Shown piece after piece: positions 27,593 through 37,951 of a stretch of 64,000 nt of DNA. The stretch is taken from contig CACJVG010000001.1 in NCBI GenBank assembly GCA_902596785.1, positions 60,442 through 124,441 on the forward strand, written 5' to 3'. How positions within the stretch are numbered: the first letter of the stretch is position 1; every line of letters begins with the position of its first letter. Source of the stretch: an uncultured Pelagibacteraceae bacterium. Its GTDB lineage: Bacteria; Pseudomonadota; Alphaproteobacteria; Pelagibacterales; Pelagibacteraceae. A program made the position numbers and the translations under genes. Under the pieces are notes generated by a model. That model saw only the letters and a list, made by a program, of their open reading frames with translations. It ran no database searches and was not told where the DNA came from.

Positions 27593-29668
27593 CTAAATTT
27601 TTTTAGAAATCTTTAATGCAAATGCATAGTCAATAGCAATTTCTTCTATTGCCCCATCTCTTCCAGATTTTCCACCATGACCAGCATTCATTTCGGTTTT
27701 TAAAAGAAGTAAATTATTATCTGTTTTATAGTCTCTAAGTTTTGCTGTGAACTTTGCAGGTTCATCAAATAAAACTCTATTATCACTTAAACTTGTTGTA
27801 ATTAAAATATGTGGATAATCCATTTTTTTAATATTGTTATAGGGTGCATATGAAAAAATATAATCAAAATGTTCTTTATTCTCTTTTGCATTTCCAAATT
27901 CGTCAAATTCTCCCACAGTTAAAGGTAAAGAATGATCAAGATTTGTTGTTAGAGAATCTACAAAAGGAACAGCCATTATAATTCCTAAAAATAATTCAGG
28001 AGATTGATTGACTACAGCTCCCATTAATAATCCCCCAGCTGATCCACCCATTCCAATAATATTTCCTTTTGACGTATAATTCTTTTCGATCAAGTATTTT
28101 GCTGCGTGAATATAATCTTCAAAAGTATTCTTTTTGTTTATTAATTTTCCCTCTTTCCACCACTTCATACCTTTTTCCATGCCACCTCTAATGTGAGCTG
28201 TAGCCCAAATTATATCTCTATTGATAAGACTTAACCTTGTAGAAGAAAAACTTGGGGACATGGAATTCCCATAAGATCCATATCCATACAATAAAACATT
28301 TGCGGACCCATCAATTTTTGTTTTTTTATGTCTAGTAATTGTTAATGGAACCATTCTTCCGTCATGAGATTTAAACTCAACTCTTTCAACAATATAGTCA
28401 TCTTTATTATGACCAGAAGGAATTTCTTGCTCTTTGACAAGTTCTTTAGATTTTGTTGCTAAATTATATTTAAATACTCTAGAAGGAGTTTTGGGCGATG
28501 AGTATTCTAAATAAACTTCATCAGTATTTCTATCTTTTTGAGTTAAGCTTACTCCTGGAACATAAACAGACTCATCAGAGAAAACCAATTCTTCTTCTAT
28601 ATTCGTAGAAATGTTTTTAACAAATAATTTATCTAGAGCATCTGATGTTTCGCCGCGAATAATCCAATTTTTCAGAAAAGTTAATCCACCAATTAAAACC
28701 TCATCTTTTGCAGGAATATATGTTTTCCAATTTTGATTTTCTAGATTGTCACAAATATCGATTTTAAAGTCTTCAGCATTTTTATTTGTATGATTATAAA
28801 ATTTACCATGCCATGAATTTACAGAATATAGAACACCTCTTTCTCTTTTAATAATAAGTTTTGGAGATGGATTTAATTCCTCTGATTTAAAGTAATATTG
28901 TTCTGACGTATTGTGGTCAGAAGTATTTATAAAATAATATTTCTCATCTGAGCTTTTTTCAATTCCTACTGTAAAAGCCTCGCTTGTCTCCTCAAATATT
29001 AATTCATCTTTGCCATCAAAATCTCCTATTTTGTGTCTGTATATCGTTCTTGCTCTATGATTTTCATCAAGTTTAGAATAAAAAATATATTTATCATCCA
29101 AACTAAATGTTATTCCCCCTGATGTTTCAGTAATTTCTTTTGAAATAATTTTGTTTGTTTTTATATCTCTTAAGTAAATTGTATAATATTCAGAACCCTT
29201 AAGATCTAAAGAGTACCCAAGATATTTATCATTATTACTTACTTCTAAATCTCCAACCCCAAAATATTCAGTTTTAAGTATTTCTTTTTCCTTATCTCCA
29301 TTCCATATTTCCTCAATATTTTCTGAACCAATTTTTTTTCTAAGTTTTATAGAATAATTTCCTTTTGTTGTAGTTTTTGTCCAATACTCATAGGTGTGAT
29401 CTTTATAGGGCAAAGATTCATCATCTAATTTAATTCTTCCTTTAATCTCATCAAATAATTTTTTTTGGATATCTTTTGTATCTTTTAAATGATGTTCTGT
29501 GTAAGCATTTTCATCTTCTAAATAATTTTTGACCTCAGGATTTAACTTACTTTTATCTTTTAGAACTTCTAAAATATTATCTTGATGAATCCAGCTGTAA
29601 TTGTCTTCCCAATCAATATTGTGACAAGATTTTATCTCTAATTTTTTTTTAAGTTGTGGTACTTTCAT
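27593..29668 (-). CDS. ptrB: Oligopeptidase B (prolyl oligopeptidase family, S9)
   Basis: GMGGSAGGLLMGAVVNQSPELF nucleophile region, AHIRGGMEKGMKWW, NAGHGGKSGR catalytic His. Confidence 0.95.
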   Translation of the reverse strand: MKVPQLKKKLEIKSCHNIDWEDNYSWIHQDNILEVLKDKSKLNPEVKNYLEDENAYTEHHLKDTKDIQKKLFDEIKGRIKLDDESLPYKDHTYEYWTKTTTKGNYSIKLRKKIGSENIEEIWNGDKEKEILKTEYFGVGDLEVSNNDKYLGYSLDLKGSEYYTIYLRDIKTNKIISKEITETSGGITFSLDDKYIFYSKLDENHRARTIYRHKIGDFDGKDELIFEETSEAFTVGIEKSSDEKYYFINTSDHNTSEQYYFKSEELNPSPKLIIKRERGVLYSVNSWHGKFYNHTNKNAEDFKIDICDNLENQNWKTYIPAKDEVLIGGLTFLKNWIIRGETSDALDKLFVKNISTNIEEELVFSDESVYVPGVSLTQKDRNTDEVYLEYSSPKTPSRVFKYNLATKSKELVKEQEIPSGHNKDDYIVERVEFKSHDGRMVPLTITRHKKTKIDGSANVLLYGYGSYGNSMSPSFSSTRLSLINRDIIWATAHIRGGMEKGMKWWKEGKLINKKNTFEDYIHAAKYLIEKNYTSKGNIIGMGGSAGGLLMGAVVNQSPELFLGIIMAVPFVDSLTTNLDHSLPLTVGEFDEFGNAKENKEHFDYIFSYAPYNNIKKMDYPHILITTSLSDNRVLFDEPAKFTAKLRDYKTDNNLLLLKTEMNAGHGGKSGRDGAIEEIAIDYAFALKISKKI

Positions 29669-30187
29669 TTGTTTAGGAATTTTATGAATATTATAATTTA
29701 TACACTAATAATATTAATCATTTTATATTTTTTATTGAGATGGTGGTCAAATATTTCTCCAAAAAAAATGTCCAAAGGAGTAAGGTTGATAACAATTTTA
29801 TTATTAGCTTTATTAGCAGTTTTATTTGCTATTGGTGGAAAATTTTTATTAACTTTACCATTAACTCTAGCAAGTCTTGCATTAGTAAAGTTAAAAGGTT
29901 TATCTTTAATTCAATTACTTTCACTTTATAGGCTTATTCAAACTTTAAGAAATTCTGGAAGATTTTCTTTTAACCAAAATCAAAGTAATAATTCATCAAC
30001 ATTGTCTTTATCTGAAGCATACAAAATCTTAAATTTAGATATAAATAAAAAACCTTCTAAAGAGACTGTTAATCGAGCCTATCAAAAAATACAAAAAAAA
30101 ATTCATCCTGATGTATCCCCTGAAACATCCAGATTATCAGCAATTGTTAATGAGGCTAAAGAGGTTGTGCTTCGAGATTTAAGTTAA
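29654..30187 (+). CDS. Membrane protein with C-terminal J domain (DnaJ/Tim14-like)
   Basis: N-terminal TM segments; SEAYKILNLDINKKPSKETVNRAYQKIQKKIHPDVSPETSRLSAIVNEAKEVV contains HPD. Confidence 0.85.
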   Translation: MWYFHLFRNFMNIIIYTLIILIILYFLLRWWSNISPKKMSKGVRLITILLLALLAVLFAIGGKFLLTLPLTLASLALVKLKGLSLIQLLSLYRLIQTLRNSGRFSFNQNQSNNSSTLSLSEAYKILNLDINKKPSKETVNRAYQKIQKKIHPDVSPETSRLSAIVNEAKEVVLRDLS

Positions 30188-31119
30188 TTTTTTAAATTTT
30201 GAATTTTTTTTATAACATTATCCACTAAAATTAAATTTGGATCAGCTTTAGTGTTGTGTGTTATTTCGTCAATATTAAAACCTTCAGGGACCAATCTAAA
30301 AAAATTTTTACTATAATCAGTATAAGCCTTTGGTGAGTCTAATAAAAATACGATACTTTTTTTTCCAGATTGTGCTGAAATATGAGATCCAAATGAGTCA
30401 TTTCCTACATACATGTTGCAAGCACATAAATATGGAACAACTTCGATGATTTTTTTATCACTTAATTTAACATAATTTTTTTTATTTAATTTATTTATAA
30501 TTTCATCTTCTATTGTTTTTTCATTTGGCCCACATAATATAAAAAAAACATAATCACCATTTTCATTGAGTTTATTAATAAGTTGAGCAAAGTTATCTGA
30601 TCCCCATCTTGTTGTTGGACCTGAAGATCCAGCACCAATTACTATCTTAAAATTGTTTTTGAATTCATTATTAATTTTTTCAATTTTTTTACTATCAATT
30701 GAGAAATTTGTTTCAGTTTGGCAATTATTAATACCAAGAAATTTTTCAGTAAGCAATTTTGCTGCATTTACTAAATGCAACTTTTTTTTTTTAAAAAATT
30801 TGTAAGCATATATTTTTTGAATTCCAGCAATTTTAGCAGCCAAGAAAATTCTTATACTTGGATAAAAAATTAATAAATTTGTAAAATTAAATTCTTTAAG
30901 AATTTTGCTTAATTTAAATATATCAATAAATTTTTTACTATATTTTTCCAAATAGTATACTTTTTCAATTAGAGGATCATCAATTAGAGTTTCTTCTAAA
31001 TTTTTACAGAGTGTGATGATTGTAACTGGACCATGTTTTTTTGCTATTTGATGACAATAAGATAGATGAAGTAAATTTGCGCCCAAACCTACATAGCTTA
31101 AGTAAATTCCAGTTTTCAT
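30184..31119 (-). CDS. Glycosyltransferase family 9 (heptosyltransferase-like)
   Basis: IVIGAGSSGPTTRWGSDNFAQLINKL and YVGNDSFGSHISAQSGKKSIVFL. Confidence 0.85.
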   Translation of the reverse strand: MKTGIYLSYVGLGANLLHLSYCHQIAKKHGPVTIITLCKNLEETLIDDPLIEKVYYLEKYSKKFIDIFKLSKILKEFNFTNLLIFYPSIRIFLAAKIAGIQKIYAYKFFKKKKLHLVNAAKLLTEKFLGINNCQTETNFSIDSKKIEKINNEFKNNFKIVIGAGSSGPTTRWGSDNFAQLINKLNENGDYVFFILCGPNEKTIEDEIINKLNKKNYVKLSDKKIIEVVPYLCACNMYVGNDSFGSHISAQSGKKSIVFLLDSPKAYTDYSKNFFRLVPEGFNIDEITHNTKADPNLILVDNVIKKIQNLKN

Positions 31120-31169
31120 AATTTTTTATTCATTTTTTTTTTGAATTATTATATGTTTTTAAAAAATAT

Positions 31170-32054
31170 ATGAGTTTAATTAAAGGTATTTATGCAGCTT
31201 CTATGTCAGTGTTAAATGACGATTTAACACTCAATATAGTAAAGACAATAGAGCATGCTGAAATGGTAATTGAAAATGGTTGTCATGGTGCTGCAATTTT
31301 TGGTAGTACTGGCCAAGCACAACTTATACCAATTGCAGAAAAAATAAATTTGCTAAATAAACTAGCTGTAAATAAACATAAAGATAAATACATTATAGGC
31401 ACAGGTTTAAATTCATTGGGAGAAACAATTAATTTAATGAGAGTGGCAAGATCACTCGATTTCAAAAACTTTCTAATTATGCCTCCTGCTTATTATAAAT
31501 ATGGAGACAATGAGGTGATAGATTTTTATCGCAAAATTGTTGAGGCAATTCCTGATAGTAAAATTATTCTTTATAATTTTGAGAAATTATGTGGATATAA
31601 ATTTAGTGTAGAATGCGTAGAAGAGCTTGTAAAAAGATATCCAAATCAAATAGTTGGGGTAAAGGATAGTTCTTATAATCTTTTTGAAAATTTAAAATTA
31701 GATAATTTTTCTATTATGCCTGGCTCAGAATCAAAACTATTTAAAGGTCTTGAGTTAGGATGTTCAGGAATAATTACAGCAACTTGTAATGCTACATCAT
31801 CAATAGCAAGAAAGGTTTATGATGATTTTAATGCGGGTAATGAACAAACTGAAAATCTAAAATTATGTGATGTGAGAAATGAGTTTGAAAAGTATAATCT
31901 AATCTCAGCTTTACATACTTTTTATAAAAAAAAAGATAGTATTTATGAAAATTTATTACCCCCTTTAAGAGTTCTAGATGCAAATAGTGAAAAAGAACTA
32001 ATTAAAAACTTAGAAAGACTCAATTTTTCAATTAAATCTTTGATGGCAGCATAA
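31170..32054 (+). CDS. Dihydrodipicolinate synthase / N-acetylneuraminate lyase family aldolase
   Basis: GCHGAAIFGSTGQAQLIP, PDSKIILYNFEKLCGYKF, VGVKDSSYN (Schiff-base Lys), LGCSGIITATCN. Confidence 0.9.
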   Translation: MSLIKGIYAASMSVLNDDLTLNIVKTIEHAEMVIENGCHGAAIFGSTGQAQLIPIAEKINLLNKLAVNKHKDKYIIGTGLNSLGETINLMRVARSLDFKNFLIMPPAYYKYGDNEVIDFYRKIVEAIPDSKIILYNFEKLCGYKFSVECVEELVKRYPNQIVGVKDSSYNLFENLKLDNFSIMPGSESKLFKGLELGCSGIITATCNATSSIARKVYDDFNAGNEQTENLKLCDVRNEFEKYNLISALHTFYKKKDSIYENLLPPLRVLDANSEKELIKNLERLNFSIKSLMAA

Positions 32055-32055
32055 A

Positions 32056-33246
32056 ATGCAACTAGCTAGATTTTTAAATAATGTTTTTAAAAAAGATGGA
32101 TTTATATTAGTTGACGCTAATTCAAAAAGTTACATTATTGGAAATCCAAAAAGTGAAAACCCTATAAAAGTTAAAATTTTAAATAAAAATCTCCATTATA
32201 AGTTACTACTTCATCCAGATTTATATTTTGGTGAAGCATACACAGATGGCGAAATAACTATTGAGAATGGAACGCTAACTGATTTTTTGGATCTTTCTTT
32301 GATGAACTTTGGAAGAGGAGACTTAAATTTTTTTAGTTATTTACTTAATAGATTAAGAGGTTCTTATAGATATTTAACTAATTTTAATTTTATAAAAAAA
32401 TCTAAGATGAATGTCTCTCATCACTATGATATTTCGGATGATCTTTATGACTTGTTTTTAGATCCTAAAAGACAATATTCATGTGCATATTTTAAAAATG
32501 AAACAGACACGCTTGAAACAGCACAAAATAATAAAATTCAACATATTATAAAAAAACTCAATATAAAGCCTAATCAAAAAGTCTTAGATATCGGATGCGG
32601 ATGGGGATCGCTTGCAACTGATATAGCAAAGAGTGCAAATTGTGAAGTCACAGGTATCACCCTTTCTGAAAATCAATTTAATTATTGTAAAAAAAGAGCA
32701 AAAGAACTTAATTTAGAAAATCAGTTACACTTTAAACTTATAGATTATAGGGAGCTAGACGAAAAATTCGATAGAATCGTAAGTGTTGGAATGTTTGAGC
32801 ATGTAGGAAGAAAATTTTATAGAAAATTTTTTTCACAAGTCGAAAAACTTTTGAAAGATGATGGAGTTTCATTGATTCATACTATAGGGTCAGTAAATCC
32901 ACCTCGAGATCCACATCCGTGGATTACGAAATATATTTTTCCTGGTGGATATACACCAAGCTTGAGTGAGGTAAGTCCACATATAGAAAAGTCGGGATTA
33001 ATCGTTGCAGATATTGAAGTTTTAAGGCTACATTACATGCACACTTTAAGACATTGGAAAGAAAATTGTCTCAAAAACAAAGAAAAAATAATTGAAATGT
33101 TTGATGAAAAATTTTTTAGAATGTGGGAATTTTATCTTGCAGGTTGTGAGATGGCATTTAAATGGGGTGATCAAGTTGTATATCAATTTCAATTAACAAA
33201 AAATTATTCTTCAACACCAGTTACAAGAGACTATATTTATCAATAA
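32056..33246 (+). CDS. cfa: Cyclopropane-fatty-acyl-phospholipid synthase family methyltransferase
   Basis: SHHYDISDDLYDLFLDPKRQYSCAYF, VLDIGCGWGSLA, VGMFEHVGRKFYRKFF. Confidence 0.93.
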   Translation: MQLARFLNNVFKKDGFILVDANSKSYIIGNPKSENPIKVKILNKNLHYKLLLHPDLYFGEAYTDGEITIENGTLTDFLDLSLMNFGRGDLNFFSYLLNRLRGSYRYLTNFNFIKKSKMNVSHHYDISDDLYDLFLDPKRQYSCAYFKNETDTLETAQNNKIQHIIKKLNIKPNQKVLDIGCGWGSLATDIAKSANCEVTGITLSENQFNYCKKRAKELNLENQLHFKLIDYRELDEKFDRIVSVGMFEHVGRKFYRKFFSQVEKLLKDDGVSLIHTIGSVNPPRDPHPWITKYIFPGGYTPSLSEVSPHIEKSGLIVADIEVLRLHYMHTLRHWKENCLKNKEKIIEMFDEKFFRMWEFYLAGCEMAFKWGDQVVYQFQLTKNYSSTPVTRDYIYQ

Positions 33247-33273
33247 ATTATTGATAAATATAAATTTCCTCAA

Positions 33274-34461
33274 ATGAAAAAAAAGAAAAAAAAAATAAAA
33301 AAAAATTTTTCCAAAAATAAAAAAAAAATTAAAAAAGCTCTAAAAAAGATCAAGAAAAGCAACATTAAAAAAGTTAAGGTAAGACAAAAAAAAAATTCTA
33401 AAAATAGAAAAGTTAAAAAATCTAAAAAAGTAATAAAAAAATATAAATCTAAATCACCAAAGAAACCAGATTTTCTTTTAAAGTTAGTTAACTTTCAAAA
33501 TTCTCTAAAGCCTGAATTTAAGTTTAGATTAAATTTCGGTTTTGAAAAATATATCCAAGCATTTTTTGATAAAATAGCAGACACAATTTCACAGTATAAA
33601 ATTCTAAAAAAAGATGAAGCAAGAAGGTTAAAATTAGAAAAACAAGAAAAAGAACGATCAGAAAAGATTGAAGCTGCAAAAGAAAAGCAAAAAGAGGCTG
33701 AATTAAAAGTTAAATTAAAAGAACAAGCCTTAAAAGATGAAATTAGATTAGAAAAACAAAGAACAAAAGAAATAAAATTGTTCTTACGAAAAGAGCAAGC
33801 TCTTTTAAGAATTGAACAAGCAGAAAAACAAAAGCAATTTTTACAACAATTAAAATTAGATAAGCAAATTGAAAAGTTTAGAGTTAGAGAGGTTAAAGAA
33901 TTAGAGAAATTAGAAAAAATTTCTTTAAGAGAAAAGAGAGAGGATTATGCTGGCTTACAACAAAGAATAGAAAAATTAAAAGAAAAATATCGAATTATTA
34001 GAGATCAAAAGATTAGAGAAAGAGTAGAGGCTTTAGGAGTTAAAATTCAAGGAGATGAAGATAGAGAAACACTTTTACAAAAAGAAAAAGAATATAATTT
34101 AGCTAGACAAAAAATTGAGTTTGCTCTCGAAAGTTTTTACAGAAGTGCTAGTAGCTTAGTATTTCAATTAAACAAAAGACACATAACAAGACATATGTCC
34201 ATCTTTAGATGTATAGACAGAAGATTTGAAACAGGAGAAATATTTGTTAAATGGGATGAAGCCTCAGATGATGAATGGCTTTTGTTAATCTATATAAAAA
34301 ATAACTCACCAGATGAAGGAATAGTTATTGAAGACAAAACCAATCCGGAAAAAAATATTTCTCATGAGTTTAAAAATAATGAAATATTTAAGGCCTCAGA
34401 TACCATGGTTGATGCTCTCACGCAGTTAATCGCAAGAAAAAGAGCCAAAAATATCAATTAA
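33274..34461 (+). CDS. Lysine-rich N-terminus plus long coiled-coil protein of unknown function
   Basis: MKKKKKKIKKNFSKNKKKIKKALKKIKK..., then a long K/E/R/L heptad-rich region and a compact C-terminal domain RHMSIFRCIDRRFETGEIFVKWDEASDDEWLLLIYI. Confidence 0.85.
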   Translation: MKKKKKKIKKNFSKNKKKIKKALKKIKKSNIKKVKVRQKKNSKNRKVKKSKKVIKKYKSKSPKKPDFLLKLVNFQNSLKPEFKFRLNFGFEKYIQAFFDKIADTISQYKILKKDEARRLKLEKQEKERSEKIEAAKEKQKEAELKVKLKEQALKDEIRLEKQRTKEIKLFLRKEQALLRIEQAEKQKQFLQQLKLDKQIEKFRVREVKELEKLEKISLREKREDYAGLQQRIEKLKEKYRIIRDQKIRERVEALGVKIQGDEDRETLLQKEKEYNLARQKIEFALESFYRSASSLVFQLNKRHITRHMSIFRCIDRRFETGEIFVKWDEASDDEWLLLIYIKNNSPDEGIVIEDKTNPEKNISHEFKNNEIFKASDTMVDALTQLIARKRAKNIN

Positions 34462-34491
34462 ATTATCATACATAATTAAGTATCATTAAGA

Positions 34492-34785
34492 ATGTTACTT
34501 TCTTCAATACTAATGATTATTTTGTATCTAATATTAAAATATGTTCTTGCATGGATAAGATATTTTAACAGTCTCGACTCTAGATTAGGCCAATCTACAT
34601 GGCGATGGAGTTATGATTATCCCGTAGTTGGTGAAAGGGATATTTCAGATCTAGATGATAAAACTTTTGTTAGACTGAGGAGGAAAAGAAATAGAGTTAT
34701 AACTCTTATGTATTCAATTTTATTAATTATGTTTTTATTATCTATGTCTTTACTTAGTGAATTTTTAATATTTTTTTTAACTTAG
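34492..34785 (+). CDS. Small membrane protein, function unknown
   Basis: Two hydrophobic helices flanking YFNSLDSRLGQSTWRWSYDYPVVGERDISDLDD. Confidence 0.7.
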   Translation: MLLSSILMIILYLILKYVLAWIRYFNSLDSRLGQSTWRWSYDYPVVGERDISDLDDKTFVRLRRKRNRVITLMYSILLIMFLLSMSLLSEFLIFFLT

Positions 34786-35130
34786 TTTTTTAAGTTGTTT
34801 TTTATTTTTTAAATATAAAAAAAAGGCAATTATTTCATACCCATATTTAAAGATTGTGAAAATTATTGGTAGTTTGAAAAATTTATATAAAAATTTATAT
34901 TTTGGAATTTTTTTCCAAACATAAAGAAATGCCTCAGCGCCTTGAATAATTTTACCATTCTCCTTAACATGCAATCTTCTTAATAATTCTTTATCATTTT
35001 TAGATGTTTCTTTTTCAGCATCTGAGTTATTTGTTATATCTATCCAGTCAATATCTTTGATATTTTCTTTTTTATATAAGTTAATTTCTGATCTACAGAT
35101 TTTACAAGAGTTATTAAAAAACACTTTCAT
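34777..35130 (-). CDS. DCC family thiol-disulfide oxidoreductase-like protein (DUF393)
   Basis: VFFNNSCKICRSEINLYKK (CxxC) and RRLHVKENGKIIQGAEAFLYVWKKIPKY. Confidence 0.85.
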   Translation of the reverse strand: MKVFFNNSCKICRSEINLYKKENIKDIDWIDITNNSDAEKETSKNDKELLRRLHVKENGKIIQGAEAFLYVWKKIPKYKFLYKFFKLPIIFTIFKYGYEIIAFFLYLKNKKQLKKLS

Positions 35131-35215
35131 TTAACAATAATTAACTTTTAGTAATAAATTGTACATGCGTAAAATGATCAGTTGAAAATTATCAACAAAC
35201 CACTATTTAAGATGA

Positions 35216-36628
35216 ATGAGTGATTTCTTTAACAAATCTGATTTAACAAGACAAGATGCAAATAAAATAGTGTCTGAAACACTAAATAATTGTGATGATG
35301 GTGAGCTTTATTTAGAGGAGTCAAAATCAGAGTCAATTTTGTTAGATGACAATAAAATAAAAAGCTCAAATTATAGTTCTGATTTAGGATTTGGCTTCAG
35401 AGCTATCTCAAACGAGGTTGTGGCTTATTCATATTCTAACGAAATATCAAAAGACTCATTAAAAAATTCCTCAGAAAATCTTAAATCAACTCTTAAATCA
35501 ATTAAAGGCACATATAATCATGAAATTCCAAAATCTAACAAAAAATTTTATGAAGATATTAATCCAATTGAACAAAAAACTTTAGACTCGAAATTACAAG
35601 TTTTAAATAAAGTAAATGATTTTTTAAGAAAAAAAGATGGATCAGTAAAACAAGTGACTGCTAGTTTTGCTGGAGAGCAAAAATCAATTGAAATTATTCG
35701 ATCAGGTGGAGAAGCGCTCACCGATGTACGTCCATTAATTAGATTTAATGTCTCTGTAATGTTGGAAAAAAATGGAAGAAAAGAAACGGGAGTATATGGA
35801 ATTGGTGGCAGACAATCTTATGATGATTATTTAAAAAATGATAATTGGAAAAATGTTTGTGAAGAGGCTTTTAGAATTGCATCAGTAAATTTAGAAAGCA
35901 AACCAGCACCTGCAGGTGAGATGAAAGTAGTCTTAGGACCTGGTTGGCCTGCCATATTAATTCATGAAGCAATTGGTCATGGTCTAGAAGGAGATTTTAA
36001 TAGAAAAAAAACATCAGCATTTCATGATCTTATGGGAGAAAAAGTTGCAAGTGAGGGAGTAACAATTGTTGATGATGGTACGATAGATAATAGAAGAGGT
36101 AGTTTAACTATTGATGATGAGGGAACACCAACTGAGCGAACAGTTTTAATTGAAAATGGTATTCTTAAAAATTTTATGCAAGACAGGCACAATGCAAGAT
36201 TAATGAATACAAGATCTACTGGATCTGGAAGAAGAGAAAATTATAGACATATTGTTTTGCCAAGAATGAGAAATACAATGATGTTAAGTGGCAATCAAAC
36301 TCAAGATGAGATGATCAAATCAGTTGATAAAGGAATTTTTGCAGTCAGTTTTGGAGGTGGCCAGGTAGATATTACATCTGGAAAATTTGTATTTAATTGT
36401 ACTGAGGCTTACGAAATAAATAATGGTAAAATTGGATCTCCAATTAAAGGTGCAACACTTATTGGTGATGGACCATCAATACTTAAAGAAGTATCAATGG
36501 TAGGAAATGACATGATGTTAGACCCAGGCATAGGAACTTGTGGAAAAGCAGGACAAGGAGTTCCAGTAGGAGTTGCTCAACCTTCAATTTTGATCGATAA
36601 AATGACAGTTGGTGGAACAAAACTTTAA
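35216..36628 (+). CDS. tldD: Metalloprotease TldD
   Basis: LIHEAIGHGLEGDFNRKKTSAF (HExxxH), FNCTEAYEINNGKIGSPIKGATLIGDG. Confidence 0.97.
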   Translation: MSDFFNKSDLTRQDANKIVSETLNNCDDGELYLEESKSESILLDDNKIKSSNYSSDLGFGFRAISNEVVAYSYSNEISKDSLKNSSENLKSTLKSIKGTYNHEIPKSNKKFYEDINPIEQKTLDSKLQVLNKVNDFLRKKDGSVKQVTASFAGEQKSIEIIRSGGEALTDVRPLIRFNVSVMLEKNGRKETGVYGIGGRQSYDDYLKNDNWKNVCEEAFRIASVNLESKPAPAGEMKVVLGPGWPAILIHEAIGHGLEGDFNRKKTSAFHDLMGEKVASEGVTIVDDGTIDNRRGSLTIDDEGTPTERTVLIENGILKNFMQDRHNARLMNTRSTGSGRRENYRHIVLPRMRNTMMLSGNQTQDEMIKSVDKGIFAVSFGGGQVDITSGKFVFNCTEAYEINNGKIGSPIKGATLIGDGPSILKEVSMVGNDMMLDPGIGTCGKAGQGVPVGVAQPSILIDKMTVGGTKL

Positions 36629-36634
36629 ATTATT

Positions 36635-37951
36635 ATGGTTAAGGATCAAGAATTTCTAAAATCGAAAGCTTCATATTGTTTAGATTTGGCAAAAAAAATG
36701 GGAGCAACTGATGCAAGTGTTACAGTTGGTCACTCAATTTCAGAAACAGTTAATTTTAGAAATAAATCTCTAGAGGCTTCAGATAGATCAGATGGATTGG
36801 CATTAAGTATAGAAACTTATTTAGGTAAAAGAAGATCATCAATTTCATCATCAAATTTACTAGATGAAAATATTAAAACTTTAATTGAAAAGTGCTTTGA
36901 AACTACAAAAATTACACCAGAGGATGAATTTAATTCTTTGCCTGATAAAAATTTGTTAGCCAAAAAAATTAGTAGCCTCAATTTGTATGATGAAACAAGA
37001 TTCGAAAATGATAAAAAAATAAAATATTTAAAAGATTTAGAGGAATCTGCTTCAACAAATAATCAAATTATAAATACAGAATCTAGTTTCACTGAAAATA
37101 AATCAAATTTTATATTAGCTAATAGTGACGGATTTTGTGACGGTTATAAAACTTCCTCTTTTGCTGCTTCTTGTGTAACAGTTGCAAAAGATGAAAATAG
37201 CATGGAAAGAGACTACGAATTTTCTAGCAAACGTCATTTGTCTGATATTAAGCAAGCAACAGATCTTGGAAATAAAGCCGCCAAGCAAACTATTAGAAAA
37301 TTGAGCCCAAAAAAAATTGGAAGTGAGAAGATCAGCATAATTTTTGATAAAAGAATTTCTAAGGGAATGTTAAGTGTTTTTGCAAGTGCAATATCTGCCT
37401 CCGCAATTGCAAGAGGCACTTCATTTCTAAGGGATAAAATTGATCAACAGGTTTTTGCCAATTCAATAAATGTAATTGATAAACCAGATATAATTAAAGG
37501 AATGGGTTCTCAAAACTTTGATTCAGAGGGTGTAAACTCAAATACATTACAACTTATAGAGAATGGAATACTTAAAAATTATCTTGTCGACACATACAAT
37601 GGAAAAAAATTAAATTTAGAATCAAATGGAAGAAGTGGTGGAACTACCAATTTATATTTTGAAAAAGGAAATATAAGCTACGAGGACCTTATGAAAAAAA
37701 ATTCAAGAAGTCTTTATATTACCGAAACAATTGGTCATGGGTCTAATATTGTGACTGGAGATTATTCAGTAGGTGCAACTGGTTTTTTAGTTGAAGATGG
37801 AGAATTTAAATATCCTGTTAATGAAATAACAATTGCTGGTAATTTTAAGGATATGTTTAAAAATATAACTTTAGCTAATGATTTAGAATTCGAATATTCA
37901 GTCAATTCACCAACTATGATGATAGAAGGTATGACTGTTGCAGGAAAATGA
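36635..37951 (+). CDS. pmbA: TldE/PmbA protease-complex subunit
   Basis: DASVTVGHSISETVNFRN, RSGGTTNLYFEKG, TETIGHGSNIVTGDYSVGATGF; adjacent to tldD. Confidence 0.96.
   Translation: MVKDQEFLKSKASYCLDLAKKMGATDASVTVGHSISETVNFRNKSLEASDRSDGLALSIETYLGKRRSSISSSNLLDENIKTLIEKCFETTKITPEDEFNSLPDKNLLAKKISSLNLYDETRFENDKKIKYLKDLEESASTNNQIINTESSFTENKSNFILANSDGFCDGYKTSSFAASCVTVAKDENSMERDYEFSSKRHLSDIKQATDLGNKAAKQTIRKLSPKKIGSEKISIIFDKRISKGMLSVFASAISASAIARGTSFLRDKIDQQVFANSINVIDKPDIIKGMGSQNFDSEGVNSNTLQLIENGILKNYLVDTYNGKKLNLESNGRSGGTTNLYFEKGNISYEDLMKKNSRSLYITETIGHGSNIVTGDYSVGATGFLVEDGEFKYPVNEITIAGNFKDMFKNITLANDLEFEYSVNSPTMMIEGMTVAGK

Noticed and set aside
33274-33480. A-rich tract as a low-complexity non-coding or sequencing artefact
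   Set aside because: The frame stays open through the tract into a long coiled-coil protein; treated as genuine coding sequence.
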